Part shown: positions 1-5,956 of the stretch, piece by piece
How positions within the stretch are numbered: position 1 is the first letter of the stretch
How the letters are laid out: every line of letters starts with the position of its first letter
Source of the DNA: Terriglobia bacterium
GTDB taxonomy: Bacteria > Acidobacteriota > Terriglobia > UBA7540
Direction: 5' to 3'
Assembly: GCA_030040295.1 (NCBI GenBank)
Contig: JASHTZ010000358.1
Coordinates: 1-8,072 of the forward strand
DNA: 8,072 nt
Notes under the pieces: generated by a model
Told to the model about the DNA's origin: nothing
Database searches by the model: none
What the model saw: the letters and a program-made list of their open reading frames with translations, nothing else
Program-made: the position numbers and the translations under genes

Positions 1-1261
1 TTTCGTCGTCGCGCCAATCGCGGTTGCGGATGACAATGCGCGCAATCGCCAGCGCCGCGAGCGCCCCCAGAAAAGCCGCGAACCCCATTCTCCAGGCGCG
101 TGGACGGATTGCGCACCTTTGCCAGATTTCCTTCGCTCCCCATGCCGCCACCCAGCAGAGGCCCATCGAGGGAAGATACAGATAGCGCTCCGTGAAAACG
201 TTGGGGCCCAGCCACCGGGAATTCAGCACGGGAGCAATGTTGATGATGAACCAAATCAAGCCGAATGAGACGCGGCGATGGCGATTCCAGAGCGCCACGA
301 AGGCTGCGCCGCACAGCCCCAGAGTTGCGACTCCGGCCCAGACTCGCGCGTCGAGCAGTGTCACGCTCTTGTGAAAAGGATAAAAGGCGATCAGGTGAAC
401 CGGCCAGATCATCTTCCACACATAAAGGCCGGCCAAAGGAAACGCGGAGAGGATCGCTTCATACCAGGTCACATTCCGGGTCAACTGCACGGGTGCGAAT
501 GCCCCGAAAAAGCGAATCCGAAACAAAATATAAGCCAACAGCAAGAGCCACAGCGAGGCGTAGCGCGAAGTCTTCTGCCGGGTGGTAGTGGCGGCGCGGT
601 CCCCGCGATAGGCGTGCTCGTAAATCATCGCGACGACGGGCAGTGTGGCCGCCTGCTCCTTGGAAAGCAGCGCCAGGACGAAGCTTGCCACCATTCCCAG
701 TTGCGCCCACTCGGAGCGTTCCCCGTCCGGCCGCGCGCTCGCCAGGAAAAACCAGAAGGCCGCCGCGTAGAAAATCGCCAGATCGAGATCGGTCACCCCG
801 GAAACCCAGGCCACGGATTCCGTGTGAATGGGATGCAGCGCGAAAATGGCGGCAGCCGCGCAGGCCAGCCATTCATCGCGAAAAAGCCGCTGCGAAAGCC
901 CGAACAACAAGCACACGATGAGCGCGTTGAGCAGCAAACTCGCCAAGTGGAAACCGTAGGGGAGCAACCCGAACAGCTTGTAGCAAATCAGAAATCCGAA
1001 AATGCCGATGGGGCGATAGTAATTGGTGGCGCCGCGCGCGCCCAGGTGGGCCAGAATGCGTGTGCTGAAGATGTCTCCCACGCGGGCAAAGCTGCGGATG
1101 TAAGGGTTGGTCAAAACTTCGTTGTTGTCGTCATAGACGAAGCCGTTCTGCAAAGTGTTGACGTATGGAACGACGGAAAGCAACAGAAGTACGGCAATCA
1201 GCCAAGCCGTGACTTGCGGCTTGGGCGGTTGCTGGGAACTGATGGGCTGCGATTCCGTCAC
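1..1261 (-). CDS. TMTC-like GT-C membrane glycosyltransferase, N-terminal 420 residues (gene runs off the left edge)
   Basis: Open minus-strand frame of 420 codons from a GTG at 1261-1259 to the window edge, with no stop. Seen: a soluble N-terminus, a first membrane segment at about residues 18-38, then an acidic first loop FVYDDNNEVL (41-50, D44/D45), NYYRPIGIF (80-88), ALHPIHTESVAW (141-152), LLSKEQ (198-203) and FTERYLYLPSMG (356-367), with many hydrophobic segments up to about 410. Known: the acidic loop, HPIHTE and ERxLYLPSMG patterns are those of the TMTC/DUF1736 proteins, which have a GT-C fold and C-terminal TPRs; animal TMTCs are O-mannosyltransferases using dolichyl-phosphate-mannose. 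Inferred: a polyprenyl-phosphate-sugar-dependent transferase in the inner membrane. Its TPRs would lie beyond position 1, because the frame ends at RDWRDDE, which aligns with the point (WHDD) just before the TPRs in the paralogue at 5957-7705. The GTG overlaps the PAP2 stop by 4 bp (GTGA) and has a GGAGG 7 nt upstream. Acceptor and sugar are unknown. Confidence 0.85.
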   Translation of the reverse strand, partial: MTESQPISSQQPPKPQVTAWLIAVLLLLSVVPYVNTLQNGFVYDDNNEVLTNPYIRSFARVGDIFSTRILAHLGARGATNYYRPIGIFGFLICYKLFGLLPYGFHLASLLLNALIVCLLFGLSQRLFRDEWLACAAAAIFALHPIHTESVAWVSGVTDLDLAIFYAAAFWFFLASARPDGERSEWAQLGMVASFVLALLSKEQAATLPVVAMIYEHAYRGDRAATTTRQKTSRYASLWLLLLAYILFRIRFFGAFAPVQLTRNVTWYEAILSAFPLAGLYVWKMIWPVHLIAFYPFHKSVTLLDARVWAGVATLGLCGAAFVALWNRHRRVSFGLIWFIINIAPVLNSRWLGPNVFTERYLYLPSMGLCWVAAWGAKEIWQRCAIRPRAWRMGFAAFLGALAALAIARIVIRNRDWRDDE

Positions 1262-2289
1262 CGCCGCCCCTCCACTTCCCGCGAACCTTCCACCGCAGGC
1301 CCCGAAAACCCCGGCAAGTGTTCCGCAAGGCCTCGCGGGACGGCGATGGAGACGGGGATTTCGCCAAATCTGCGGAAAAGAGTGTTGCCCAGCCAATAGG
1401 AAACAGGCGCCAGAACCAGCCCCGTTACAACATCCACAAGGTAATGGTAGCGAAGGTAGAGAGTGGAGAACCAAAGACTGAGAATCAAGGGGGAGAGAAT
1501 CCAAAACAGTTTCTTGGAATTCCGATAGGCATAGAGCCAGACGACAAAGGAGATTGCTACGTGCATGCTGGGAAACACATCGCGGCGAATGCGGGCGAAA
1601 TCCATGAAATCAACTTCGCGGTCGAACACCCACATGCTCTGGTGCAACGGCACCGTATATTGTGTGCGCAGCGTGTACATCGGGCCGATGGCGGGAACAA
1701 GCAAGTAACCGAGCAGTCCCAGGAACGATACCACCATCAGCCCGCTCATCATCTCGCGAAAACGGCGATGGTCGCGGCGAAGATAGAGAAAGCAGGCGAC
1801 CAGGGGGATATTGATAATGTGAAAGAAATAGGCGAAGGCCATCCAGGCGGTTAATCCCGGCGAAATGATGCGTTGCAACACGATGCTGGCTTGAAATCCG
1901 AAAATATGCTGGTCAAGCGCAATCAGGGCCGCATCGCGGTCGTGCGTGACCAACAGCAGCGTTGCGTCACCCCACAGTGAGTAGTACATCAGCAGGATGA
2001 TCAGAAAGGGAAACCAATCGCGGATGATTCCCCAAAAGGGACGGACAAAATCCCACGGGCCCTGGCTCACCGCGGCGGGCTCAGGCCTCGCGCCAAAAAA
2101 GTAATGGACCAGTTCCTTGGCGATCAGCAACGTGACCGCAGGGATGATGATCAAAACGTCGGCGGGGCTGAAGTTCCCTCCCTCGAGGCCGCGGAAAATA
2201 ATGTGAAGAAGAAGAGTCAGAAGAAAGAAGGTGAGCGCGACAGCATCTTCAAGCCGCAACTGGAGCGTTAGGCGCGGGTTACTGCTCAT
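1258..2289 (-). CDS. PAP2-superfamily membrane enzyme, Aur1/inositolphosphotransferase-like (PAP2_3 type)
   Basis: A 343-residue polytopic membrane protein with an ATG start. Seen: hydrophobic segments at roughly 14-32, 43-60, 93-112, 147-168, 183-202, 240-256, 262-278 and 283-304; VPAIGPMY at 198-205; the PAP2 core motif RRDVFPSMHVAISF (235-248, His243); and LYLRYHYLVDVVTG (277-290, with R280, H282 and D286). Known: the SxH and RxHxxxD motifs supply the catalytic histidine pair and aspartate of the PAP2 fold, and this arrangement with a PAIGPMY-like segment is typical of the Aur1/IPC-synthase-like branch rather than small soluble phosphatases. Inferred: phosphoester transfer or hydrolysis on a lipid, either making a phospho-headgroup lipid or recycling a polyprenyl carrier; the sequence does not decide. 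The start overlaps the end of the upstream TPR gene by 11 bp, with an AAAGGG stretch a few bases before the ATG. The 3' end overlaps the next gene by 4 bp. Confidence 0.88.
   Translation of the reverse strand: MSSNPRLTLQLRLEDAVALTFFLLTLLLHIIFRGLEGGNFSPADVLIIIPAVTLLIAKELVHYFFGARPEPAAVSQGPWDFVRPFWGIIRDWFPFLIILLMYYSLWGDATLLLVTHDRDAALIALDQHIFGFQASIVLQRIISPGLTAWMAFAYFFHIINIPLVACFLYLRRDHRRFREMMSGLMVVSFLGLLGYLLVPAIGPMYTLRTQYTVPLHQSMWVFDREVDFMDFARIRRDVFPSMHVAISFVVWLYAYRNSKKLFWILSPLILSLWFSTLYLRYHYLVDVVTGLVLAPVSYWLGNTLFRRFGEIPVSIAVPRGLAEHLPGFSGPAVEGSREVEGRR
1269..1273 (-). promoter_or_regulatory. Shine-Dalgarno GGAGG for the TMTC-like gene
   Basis: The minus strand reads GGAGG 7 nt before the GTG at 1261-1259, inside the last codons of the PAP2 gene. 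It decides the GTG start and fits translational coupling across the GTGA overlap. Confidence 0.6.
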
Positions 2290-3028
2290 AAAGCCCTTTC
2301 AGCGCCTCGAACCTGTCGCGTGCCGGCGGAGGAAAGGGGAATTTTGCCGTGTCGTCAAGGACTTCCAATGCCTGCCGCCGCTTGCCGTCCAAATAGTAAG
2401 CGCGCGCCAGGCCTTCCACCGCCGTTTGATTTGTGGGGAACAATTGCAGGACGGTCAGCAAGGTCTGCTCCGCCTGCGGATATTTCTTCTCCGCGGTGTA
2501 AGCCATCCCCTGCAAAACCGCGGGTGCGGCATAGGCGGGATTTCCGTGAACCAGGCGGAGCGTGATGGCCAATGTCTGGTCGTATTTCCCCAGAAAGTAC
2601 CAGCAGAGCGCGAATTGGTATTCATCCACTTCGTCCGGGGCGCCGCCGCTCAATGCCGTGATGGCCAGCTCATCCTCAAGCGCGGATTGGAGCTGTTGAA
2701 GGTGCATCTTGGCGCGGAACAAGACGTGCCAGTAATTCAAGTTGTTGGGGCGAAGGCTGATGGCGCGGAGGGAATTGAGATAGGCTTTCTTCAGGTCGCC
2801 GCGTGCCAGGTTGGAATTCGCGCTCCAGCGGTAAACCTCCGCCGCCACATCATTGCCGGCAAACCACGCACCGAGGATGGCCAGAGCCAGGATCGACGCA
2901 TAGAGTGTGCCTTTAATCCACGCGCGGGGCCTAGCCAGAGCGGCCACGGACTTGCACGCCACCACCGCCAGCAGCGCCAACGCGAGAACCTTCACGGCTT
3001 CCCAGAAAACGAATCGAATAATCTCCAC
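2279..3028 (-). CDS. membrane-anchored TPR protein with two N-terminal TM segments
   Basis: A 249-residue protein starting at a GTG (3028-3026); no in-frame ATG, GTG or TTG was found over about 40 bases upstream and no clear Shine-Dalgarno is seen. Two hydrophobic helices at about 11-29 and 40-58 form a hairpin, so the rest, from about 62, would lie on the side of the membrane where the N-terminus is. From about residue 65 to the end, helix pairs follow TPR spacing with typical residues: SNLARGDLKKAYLNSLRAISLRPNN (about 72-96), QFALCWYFLGKYDQTLAI (138-155), LQGMAYTAEKKYPQAEQTL (172-190) and GLARAYYLDGKRRQALEVL (206-224). Known: TPRs bind proteins; no catalytic residues are evident. It starts 5 bp after the stop of the upstream TPR-like gene and overlaps the PAP2 start, so it is almost certainly co-translated with both. 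Inferred role: scaffold for the membrane enzymes encoded next to it. An alternative start at codon 13 (GTG) would destroy the first TM helix and is less likely. Confidence 0.75.
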   Translation of the reverse strand: MEIIRFVFWEAVKVLALALLAVVACKSVAALARPRAWIKGTLYASILALAILGAWFAGNDVAAEVYRWSANSNLARGDLKKAYLNSLRAISLRPNNLNYWHVLFRAKMHLQQLQSALEDELAITALSGGAPDEVDEYQFALCWYFLGKYDQTLAITLRLVHGNPAYAAPAVLQGMAYTAEKKYPQAEQTLLTVLQLFPTNQTAVEGLARAYYLDGKRRQALEVLDDTAKFPFPPPARDRFEALKGLYEQ

Positions 3029-3033
3029 GCAGT

Positions 3034-3972
3034 TTAATTCAACAGATTCATCTGAATTTGACTCTTCGGACTCAATCCTGCCTGCCGATCGGGTTTGATG
3101 ACGAAGGGTTCACCCGAAAGATCATGCGGAATCTCACGTAAAAAGCCGGCAGTGACCAGGTCCTGCCAGGAATGGGCGTCGTGCCCCTGCTTCGCCCGAT
3201 ACTCGGCGAGCAAAGCATCCAGTTCATGGAGCGCCTGCTGAGTGTCAAGGGCGGCCAGGTGCAATTCCGCGCTGAGGCGGATGGAATCGTTGCCGGCGGT
3301 CCGGCCAATTTCCGTCCACAGGATGCGCGAGGTCTCGAATTCGCCGCCCTTCGCCGAAACAGACGCGGCAAGTGTGCGCATCCAGGGCAGCGCCCCGGGG
3401 CGTTCACTTCCCGTTTGGAACGCCCGAGCAGCGTGCGCGTAGTCCTTCAAATCCCAATAATAGACGAAACCCAAATCTTCCCAAAGCGGCCAATACTCCG
3501 GGTTGGACACAATTCCACGCTCCAGCAGGTGGATGGCTCGCCCCGGATTGCCCGCGCCGTCAGGGGGTTTTTCCGCCAGAAAGATGGACCCAAACCGGTA
3601 CGCGATCAGCAAATGCGGGTCGAGACTGGTGGTGATGTCGAGCAGAGGGCCGAGGAGCGGGAAGCTCTGCGCGTGCGCCAGCCGGAGCCGCCCATAATAT
3701 TGCACGGTGCGCGTCCAGTAGAGCGTGGCGAGCAGGCCGGAATATCCGCCACTCAGTCGCGCAAATAAAGCCTGGGAAGGGATAAAAAGCAATTGGTCGC
3801 GCGGCCCAGAGGTGGCGGCGAGTTGCTGATCGATGCTGCGCTGGAAAGGATAAAGGCCCAGCAAGCCGCACGCCACAATGGCGATGAGGAGAATCCGGTA
3901 ACCACGGCCTGAAGTCTGAAATACATCCCGTGGCCCCAAACCTTCACTGGTTAAGATTGCATCCGACCGCAA
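3034..3972 (-). CDS. single-TM TPR-like envelope protein of unknown function
   Basis: A 312-residue protein starting at TTG (3972-3970), chosen because a GAGGG Shine-Dalgarno lies 7 nt upstream and no in-frame ATG precedes the membrane helix. Seen: a short N-terminus, one TM helix at about 25-42, then a helical region with TPR-like pairs, LDPHLLIAYRFGSIFL (117-132), AIHLLERGIVSNPEYWPLW (146-164) and GFVYYWDLKDYAHAARAFQ (168-186). Near the C-terminus is AGFLREIPHDLSGEPFVI (275-292), a pattern (GxLxxIPxDxxGxPF) resembling the short tail motif of pseudopilin-like and other bacterial envelope proteins. N-in topology would place the TPR part outside the inner membrane. It follows the ABC permease by 83 bp and precedes the next TPR gene by 5 bp. 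Function is not recognised; an adaptor for the ABC exporter or for the downstream membrane enzymes is an inference from context only. Confidence 0.72.
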   Translation of the reverse strand: MRSDAILTSEGLGPRDVFQTSGRGYRILLIAIVACGLLGLYPFQRSIDQQLAATSGPRDQLLFIPSQALFARLSGGYSGLLATLYWTRTVQYYGRLRLAHAQSFPLLGPLLDITTSLDPHLLIAYRFGSIFLAEKPPDGAGNPGRAIHLLERGIVSNPEYWPLWEDLGFVYYWDLKDYAHAARAFQTGSERPGALPWMRTLAASVSAKGGEFETSRILWTEIGRTAGNDSIRLSAELHLAALDTQQALHELDALLAEYRAKQGHDAHSWQDLVTAGFLREIPHDLSGEPFVIKPDRQAGLSPKSQIQMNLLN

Positions 3973-3979
3973 TTTTCTT

Positions 3980-3984
3980 CCCTC
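3980..3984 (-). promoter_or_regulatory. Shine-Dalgarno GAGGG for the TTG-started TPR-like gene
   Basis: The minus strand reads GAGGG 7 nt upstream of the TTG at 3972-3970, in a purine-rich leader. It supports TTG as the true start. The rest of the 83-bp gap (3973-4055) is AT-rich and shows no convincing promoter or terminator. Confidence 0.5.
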
Positions 3985-4055
3985 TTCTTTAAAAATTTGT
4001 GGTCCAATTTCACCCGTGACTACTCACCTTCTCCCGCTTCACAGCAGCAGTCACC

Positions 4056-4832
4056 TCACTTGAATTCCCGTTGCTCAAAAATCAAAACGGCCGCAGAAAG
4101 CAGGATAGTAATGTACAGAAGCGCGTAGCAAGTGTTGGCGGTAATCAGCAAACTTGGAATTCTCACGCCATGCGCCACCTGATTAATGACGTTGAAATCG
4201 CTGAAGTTGGGCAACACGTAATAGAGGGCGCCCGTCACCTTTTGCAGGGCCACGCTCCCGCTTTCCTGGCCGAACCCGCGAATGTCGCTTGAAAAATTTC
4301 CGATCACGAAAATGCAAAACGTAAAGACGGCAGAGAGAATCGAGGTGGAAATGCAGGAGAAGAAAATCGCTACACCCACCACGATTGCCAGCTCCAACAG
4401 AATGAAATAGACCGCTGTCAACAGAGAAAAATCCTGGAGCCCCAAGCCCCTTTTCTGAATGGCCAGGGCCACATAAAAGCCCACCGTCATGATGGCGGTG
4501 TTGACCAGAAGCGTGAGCACCAGGCCCGCATATTTTCCCAGGATGAATTCGGCACGCGTGACCGGCTTGGAGAGAATGTTATAAACCGTCCGGCGCTCGA
4601 TTTCCTTGGAGACCAGTCCGATTCCGATAAAGATGGCGATGAGCAGGCCGAACACGGATATCGCCGCGAGGCCCAGATTGACGAGAACGAGCCGCTCAAC
4701 GCCCACCGAGATGCTCCCCAGCAGGATCGCCGCGCCAATCATCAGGAAGGCGAAGACGATCAGACTGTAGAGCACACGTTCGCGCACGGACTCTCTAAAG
4801 GCTCCCAGCGCTATGGTGAGAACTCTTCCCAT
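4056..4832 (-). CDS. ABC-2 type transporter permease (NosY-like)
   Basis: A 258-residue integral membrane protein with an ATG start. Seen: about six hydrophobic segments (roughly 21-40, 52-73, 103-124, 138-157, 160-180, 227-252) and, between the second and third, the amphipathic segment SKEIERRTVYNILSKPVTR (75-93) followed by FILGKYAG (96-103). Known: this 'KEIExxTxxxLLSKPVsRxxfxxGK' region is diagnostic of ABC-2 permeases that pair with a separate ATPase, including NosY/GldF-like proteins, and is thought to couple to the ATPase. It sits 9 bp after the ATPase gene, so the two form one transporter, presumably two copies of each. Direction is probably export. Substrate cannot be read; neighbouring lipid and glycan-type enzymes suggest an envelope component (inference). 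The putative ribosome site, GGAAG only 2 nt from the ATG, is too close to be ideal, so translation is probably coupled to the ATPase gene. Confidence 0.88.
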   Translation of the reverse strand: MGRVLTIALGAFRESVRERVLYSLIVFAFLMIGAAILLGSISVGVERLVLVNLGLAAISVFGLLIAIFIGIGLVSKEIERRTVYNILSKPVTRAEFILGKYAGLVLTLLVNTAIMTVGFYVALAIQKRGLGLQDFSLLTAVYFILLELAIVVGVAIFFSCISTSILSAVFTFCIFVIGNFSSDIRGFGQESGSVALQKVTGALYYVLPNFSDFNVINQVAHGVRIPSLLITANTCYALLYITILLSAAVLIFEQREFK

Positions 4833-4841
4833 GACTTCCGG

Positions 4842-5807
4842 CTACTTGGGGTGGACCTCCGCCGGAGCGGCCGTTTCCGGTTCCGTCTCCGAAATTTTCG
4901 CCAGAAAATAATCTTCCAGTGACACTTTGACGGGATTGAGCGCCGCCACTTTCACGCGGGCGCGCAGGGCGATCGCCAGTGTCTTCTCAATGTTTTCCTC
5001 ATCGGCGATTTCCAGGCGCACTCTGTCGCCGGTGCGAATCAGGGAAACCACCAGTGGACGCAAATCCTCAAGGACACCATCGCCGGGGTTTTCCAGGATC
5101 ACCTCCGTGGTGGAAACTCCCAAACTCAGGATTTCCCGCAGCTCGCCGCAGCCCTGGAGATGGCCGCGATTCAGGATGGCGACGCGGTCGCAGAGCGTTT
5201 CAGCGTCAGAGAGGATGTGGGTCGAGAAAAACACGGTTTTCTTCTCTTCGCGCAATTGCAGGATGAGGTCACGCACTTCACGCCGTCCGATGGGATCAAG
5301 CCCGGTCATGGGCTCATCCAGAAACACCACGGCAGGGTCGTTAATCAGCGCTTGCGCGATGCCCGCCCGCTGCACCATGCCCTTGGACGCGCGCCGCAGC
5401 GGGAGGTCGCGAAATTCCGCAAGTCCCACCTGCTCCAGAATACGGCCGACGCGCCGGCGCAGATCATCTTTGCCCAACCCGAACAGCCGGCCGGCGTAGT
5501 GCAGCAATTCCTCCATGGTCAAGTGATCATAAAAGTAGGGATGCTCGGGTAGATAGCCTACGCTGTAGTGAACGGCAACGTCATCCAGCCGCCTGCCCAG
5601 GATGCGCGCCGTACCGGAGGTCGGGAAGACCAGGCGAAAGAGGATCTTCAGTGTTGTGGTCTTCCCCGCCCCGTTCGGACCCAGCAACCCGAAGACTTCG
5701 CCCGGCTCGACTTGCAGTTGGAGGGAATTCAAGGCCCGCTTGGTGCGGGTCTTCCAGAAGCCCACGCGATAGTCTTTGGTAAGCCCATCGATCTCGACGG
5801 CTGGCAT
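4842..5807 (-). CDS. ABC transporter ATP-binding protein (CcmA/NosF-type)
   Basis: A 321-residue cytoplasmic nucleotide-binding subunit with an ATG start. Seen in order: Walker A GPNGAGKT (43-50), Q-loop region GYLPEHPYFYDHLT (84-97) in which the usual Gln is not present, signature LRRASKGMVQR (137-147, a SKGM variant of LSGGQ), Walker B VVFLDEP (160-166, catalytic Glu165), D-loop GLDP (169-172) and H-loop FFSTHILSD (193-201, His197). The variants SKGM and YLPE are usual in this exporter branch and do not suggest loss of activity. Residues from about 230 form a C-terminal extension of the DUF4162-like kind, ending in EDYFLAKI (298-305) and a Pro/Glu/Ala-rich tail. It is the first gene of the minus-strand operon, directly downstream of the 149-bp spacer with the palindromes, and is followed after 9 bp by its permease. 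The Shine-Dalgarno is weak (CAGAG near the ATG). Substrate is unknown. Confidence 0.93.
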   Translation of the reverse strand: MPAVEIDGLTKDYRVGFWKTRTKRALNSLQLQVEPGEVFGLLGPNGAGKTTTLKILFRLVFPTSGTARILGRRLDDVAVHYSVGYLPEHPYFYDHLTMEELLHYAGRLFGLGKDDLRRRVGRILEQVGLAEFRDLPLRRASKGMVQRAGIAQALINDPAVVFLDEPMTGLDPIGRREVRDLILQLREEKKTVFFSTHILSDAETLCDRVAILNRGHLQGCGELREILSLGVSTTEVILENPGDGVLEDLRPLVVSLIRTGDRVRLEIADEENIEKTLAIALRARVKVAALNPVKVSLEDYFLAKISETEPETAAPAEVHPK

Positions 5808-5875
5808 AGCTCTGAACCTGTTTGCGGCCGATTCCGCGGGGCGATCCGCTCCTGCCGCTGTAGGCTAACATTCTA

Positions 5876-5889
5876 TGATGCAAACATCA
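5876..5889. promoter_or_regulatory. dyad TGATG-4-CATCA next to a -10-like hexamer
   Basis: Inverted repeat with 5-bp arms and a 4-nt centre (CAAA on the plus strand). It abuts TAGAAT (5870-5875) on its minus-strand downstream side, so it would sit in the promoter spacer. It may be a second operator or a chance dyad. Confidence 0.25.
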
Positions 5890-5907
5890 ACGGGATTTCC
5901 ACCGCAC

Positions 5908-5923
5908 ATCAAGAGCTCTTGAT
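5908..5923. promoter_or_regulatory. perfect 16-bp palindrome, candidate operator
   Basis: ATCAAGAGCTCTTGAT is identical on both strands. It lies about 100 bp upstream of the ABC ATPase start and about 33 bp upstream of a TAGAAT -10-like hexamer. Perfect symmetry without a loop fits a dimeric regulator site better than an RNA hairpin, and no U-run follows. The regulator is unknown. Confidence 0.4.
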
Positions 5924-5956
5924 CGCCAAAAGCGCATCGAAACTGCCGGCCCGGAA

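Larger units (their letters stand above)
5808..5956. other. 149-bp non-coding spacer, probable control region of the ABC-led operon
   Basis: This is the only intergenic stretch over 100 bp in the window. It separates the end of the broken TMTC-like gene from the ABC ATPase start. It holds a perfect 16-bp palindrome and a 5-bp-stem dyad. Directly downstream of the dyad on the minus strand is TAGAAT (5870-5875), a plausible -10 about 63 bases before the ATG. No good -35 hexamer lies 16-18 bp upstream (AAATCC at 17 bp), so the promoter call is weak and an activator-dependent promoter is possible. No T-rich rho-independent terminator was found after the TAA at 5957. Confidence 0.45.

Noticed and set aside
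278..1399. Long plus-strand open frame (373 codons) opposite the left-edge gene
   Set aside because: It is antisense to a frame with clear TMTC-family motifs. Its translation is low-complexity (Gln/Arg/Gly-rich) without motifs and it crosses two minus-strand genes.
2231..3037. Plus-strand open frame of 268 codons opposite the 249-residue TPR gene
   Set aside because: It mirrors the TPR gene and crosses into the PAP2 gene; no recognisable domain, and the minus-strand product has TPR periodicity and TM helices.
3172..3768. Plus-strand open frame of 198 codons
   Set aside because: Antisense to the 312-residue protein; composition typical of a GC-rich shadow frame and no motif.
4016..4054. Inverted repeat GTGACT...AGTCAC in the gap after the ABC permease
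   Set aside because: Only 6-bp arms with a 27-nt loop and no following T-run; expected by chance at this size.
5908..5923. The 16-bp palindrome as a rho-independent terminator of copy B
   Set aside because: Its arms are not GC-rich, leave almost no loop, and no T-run follows on the minus strand.
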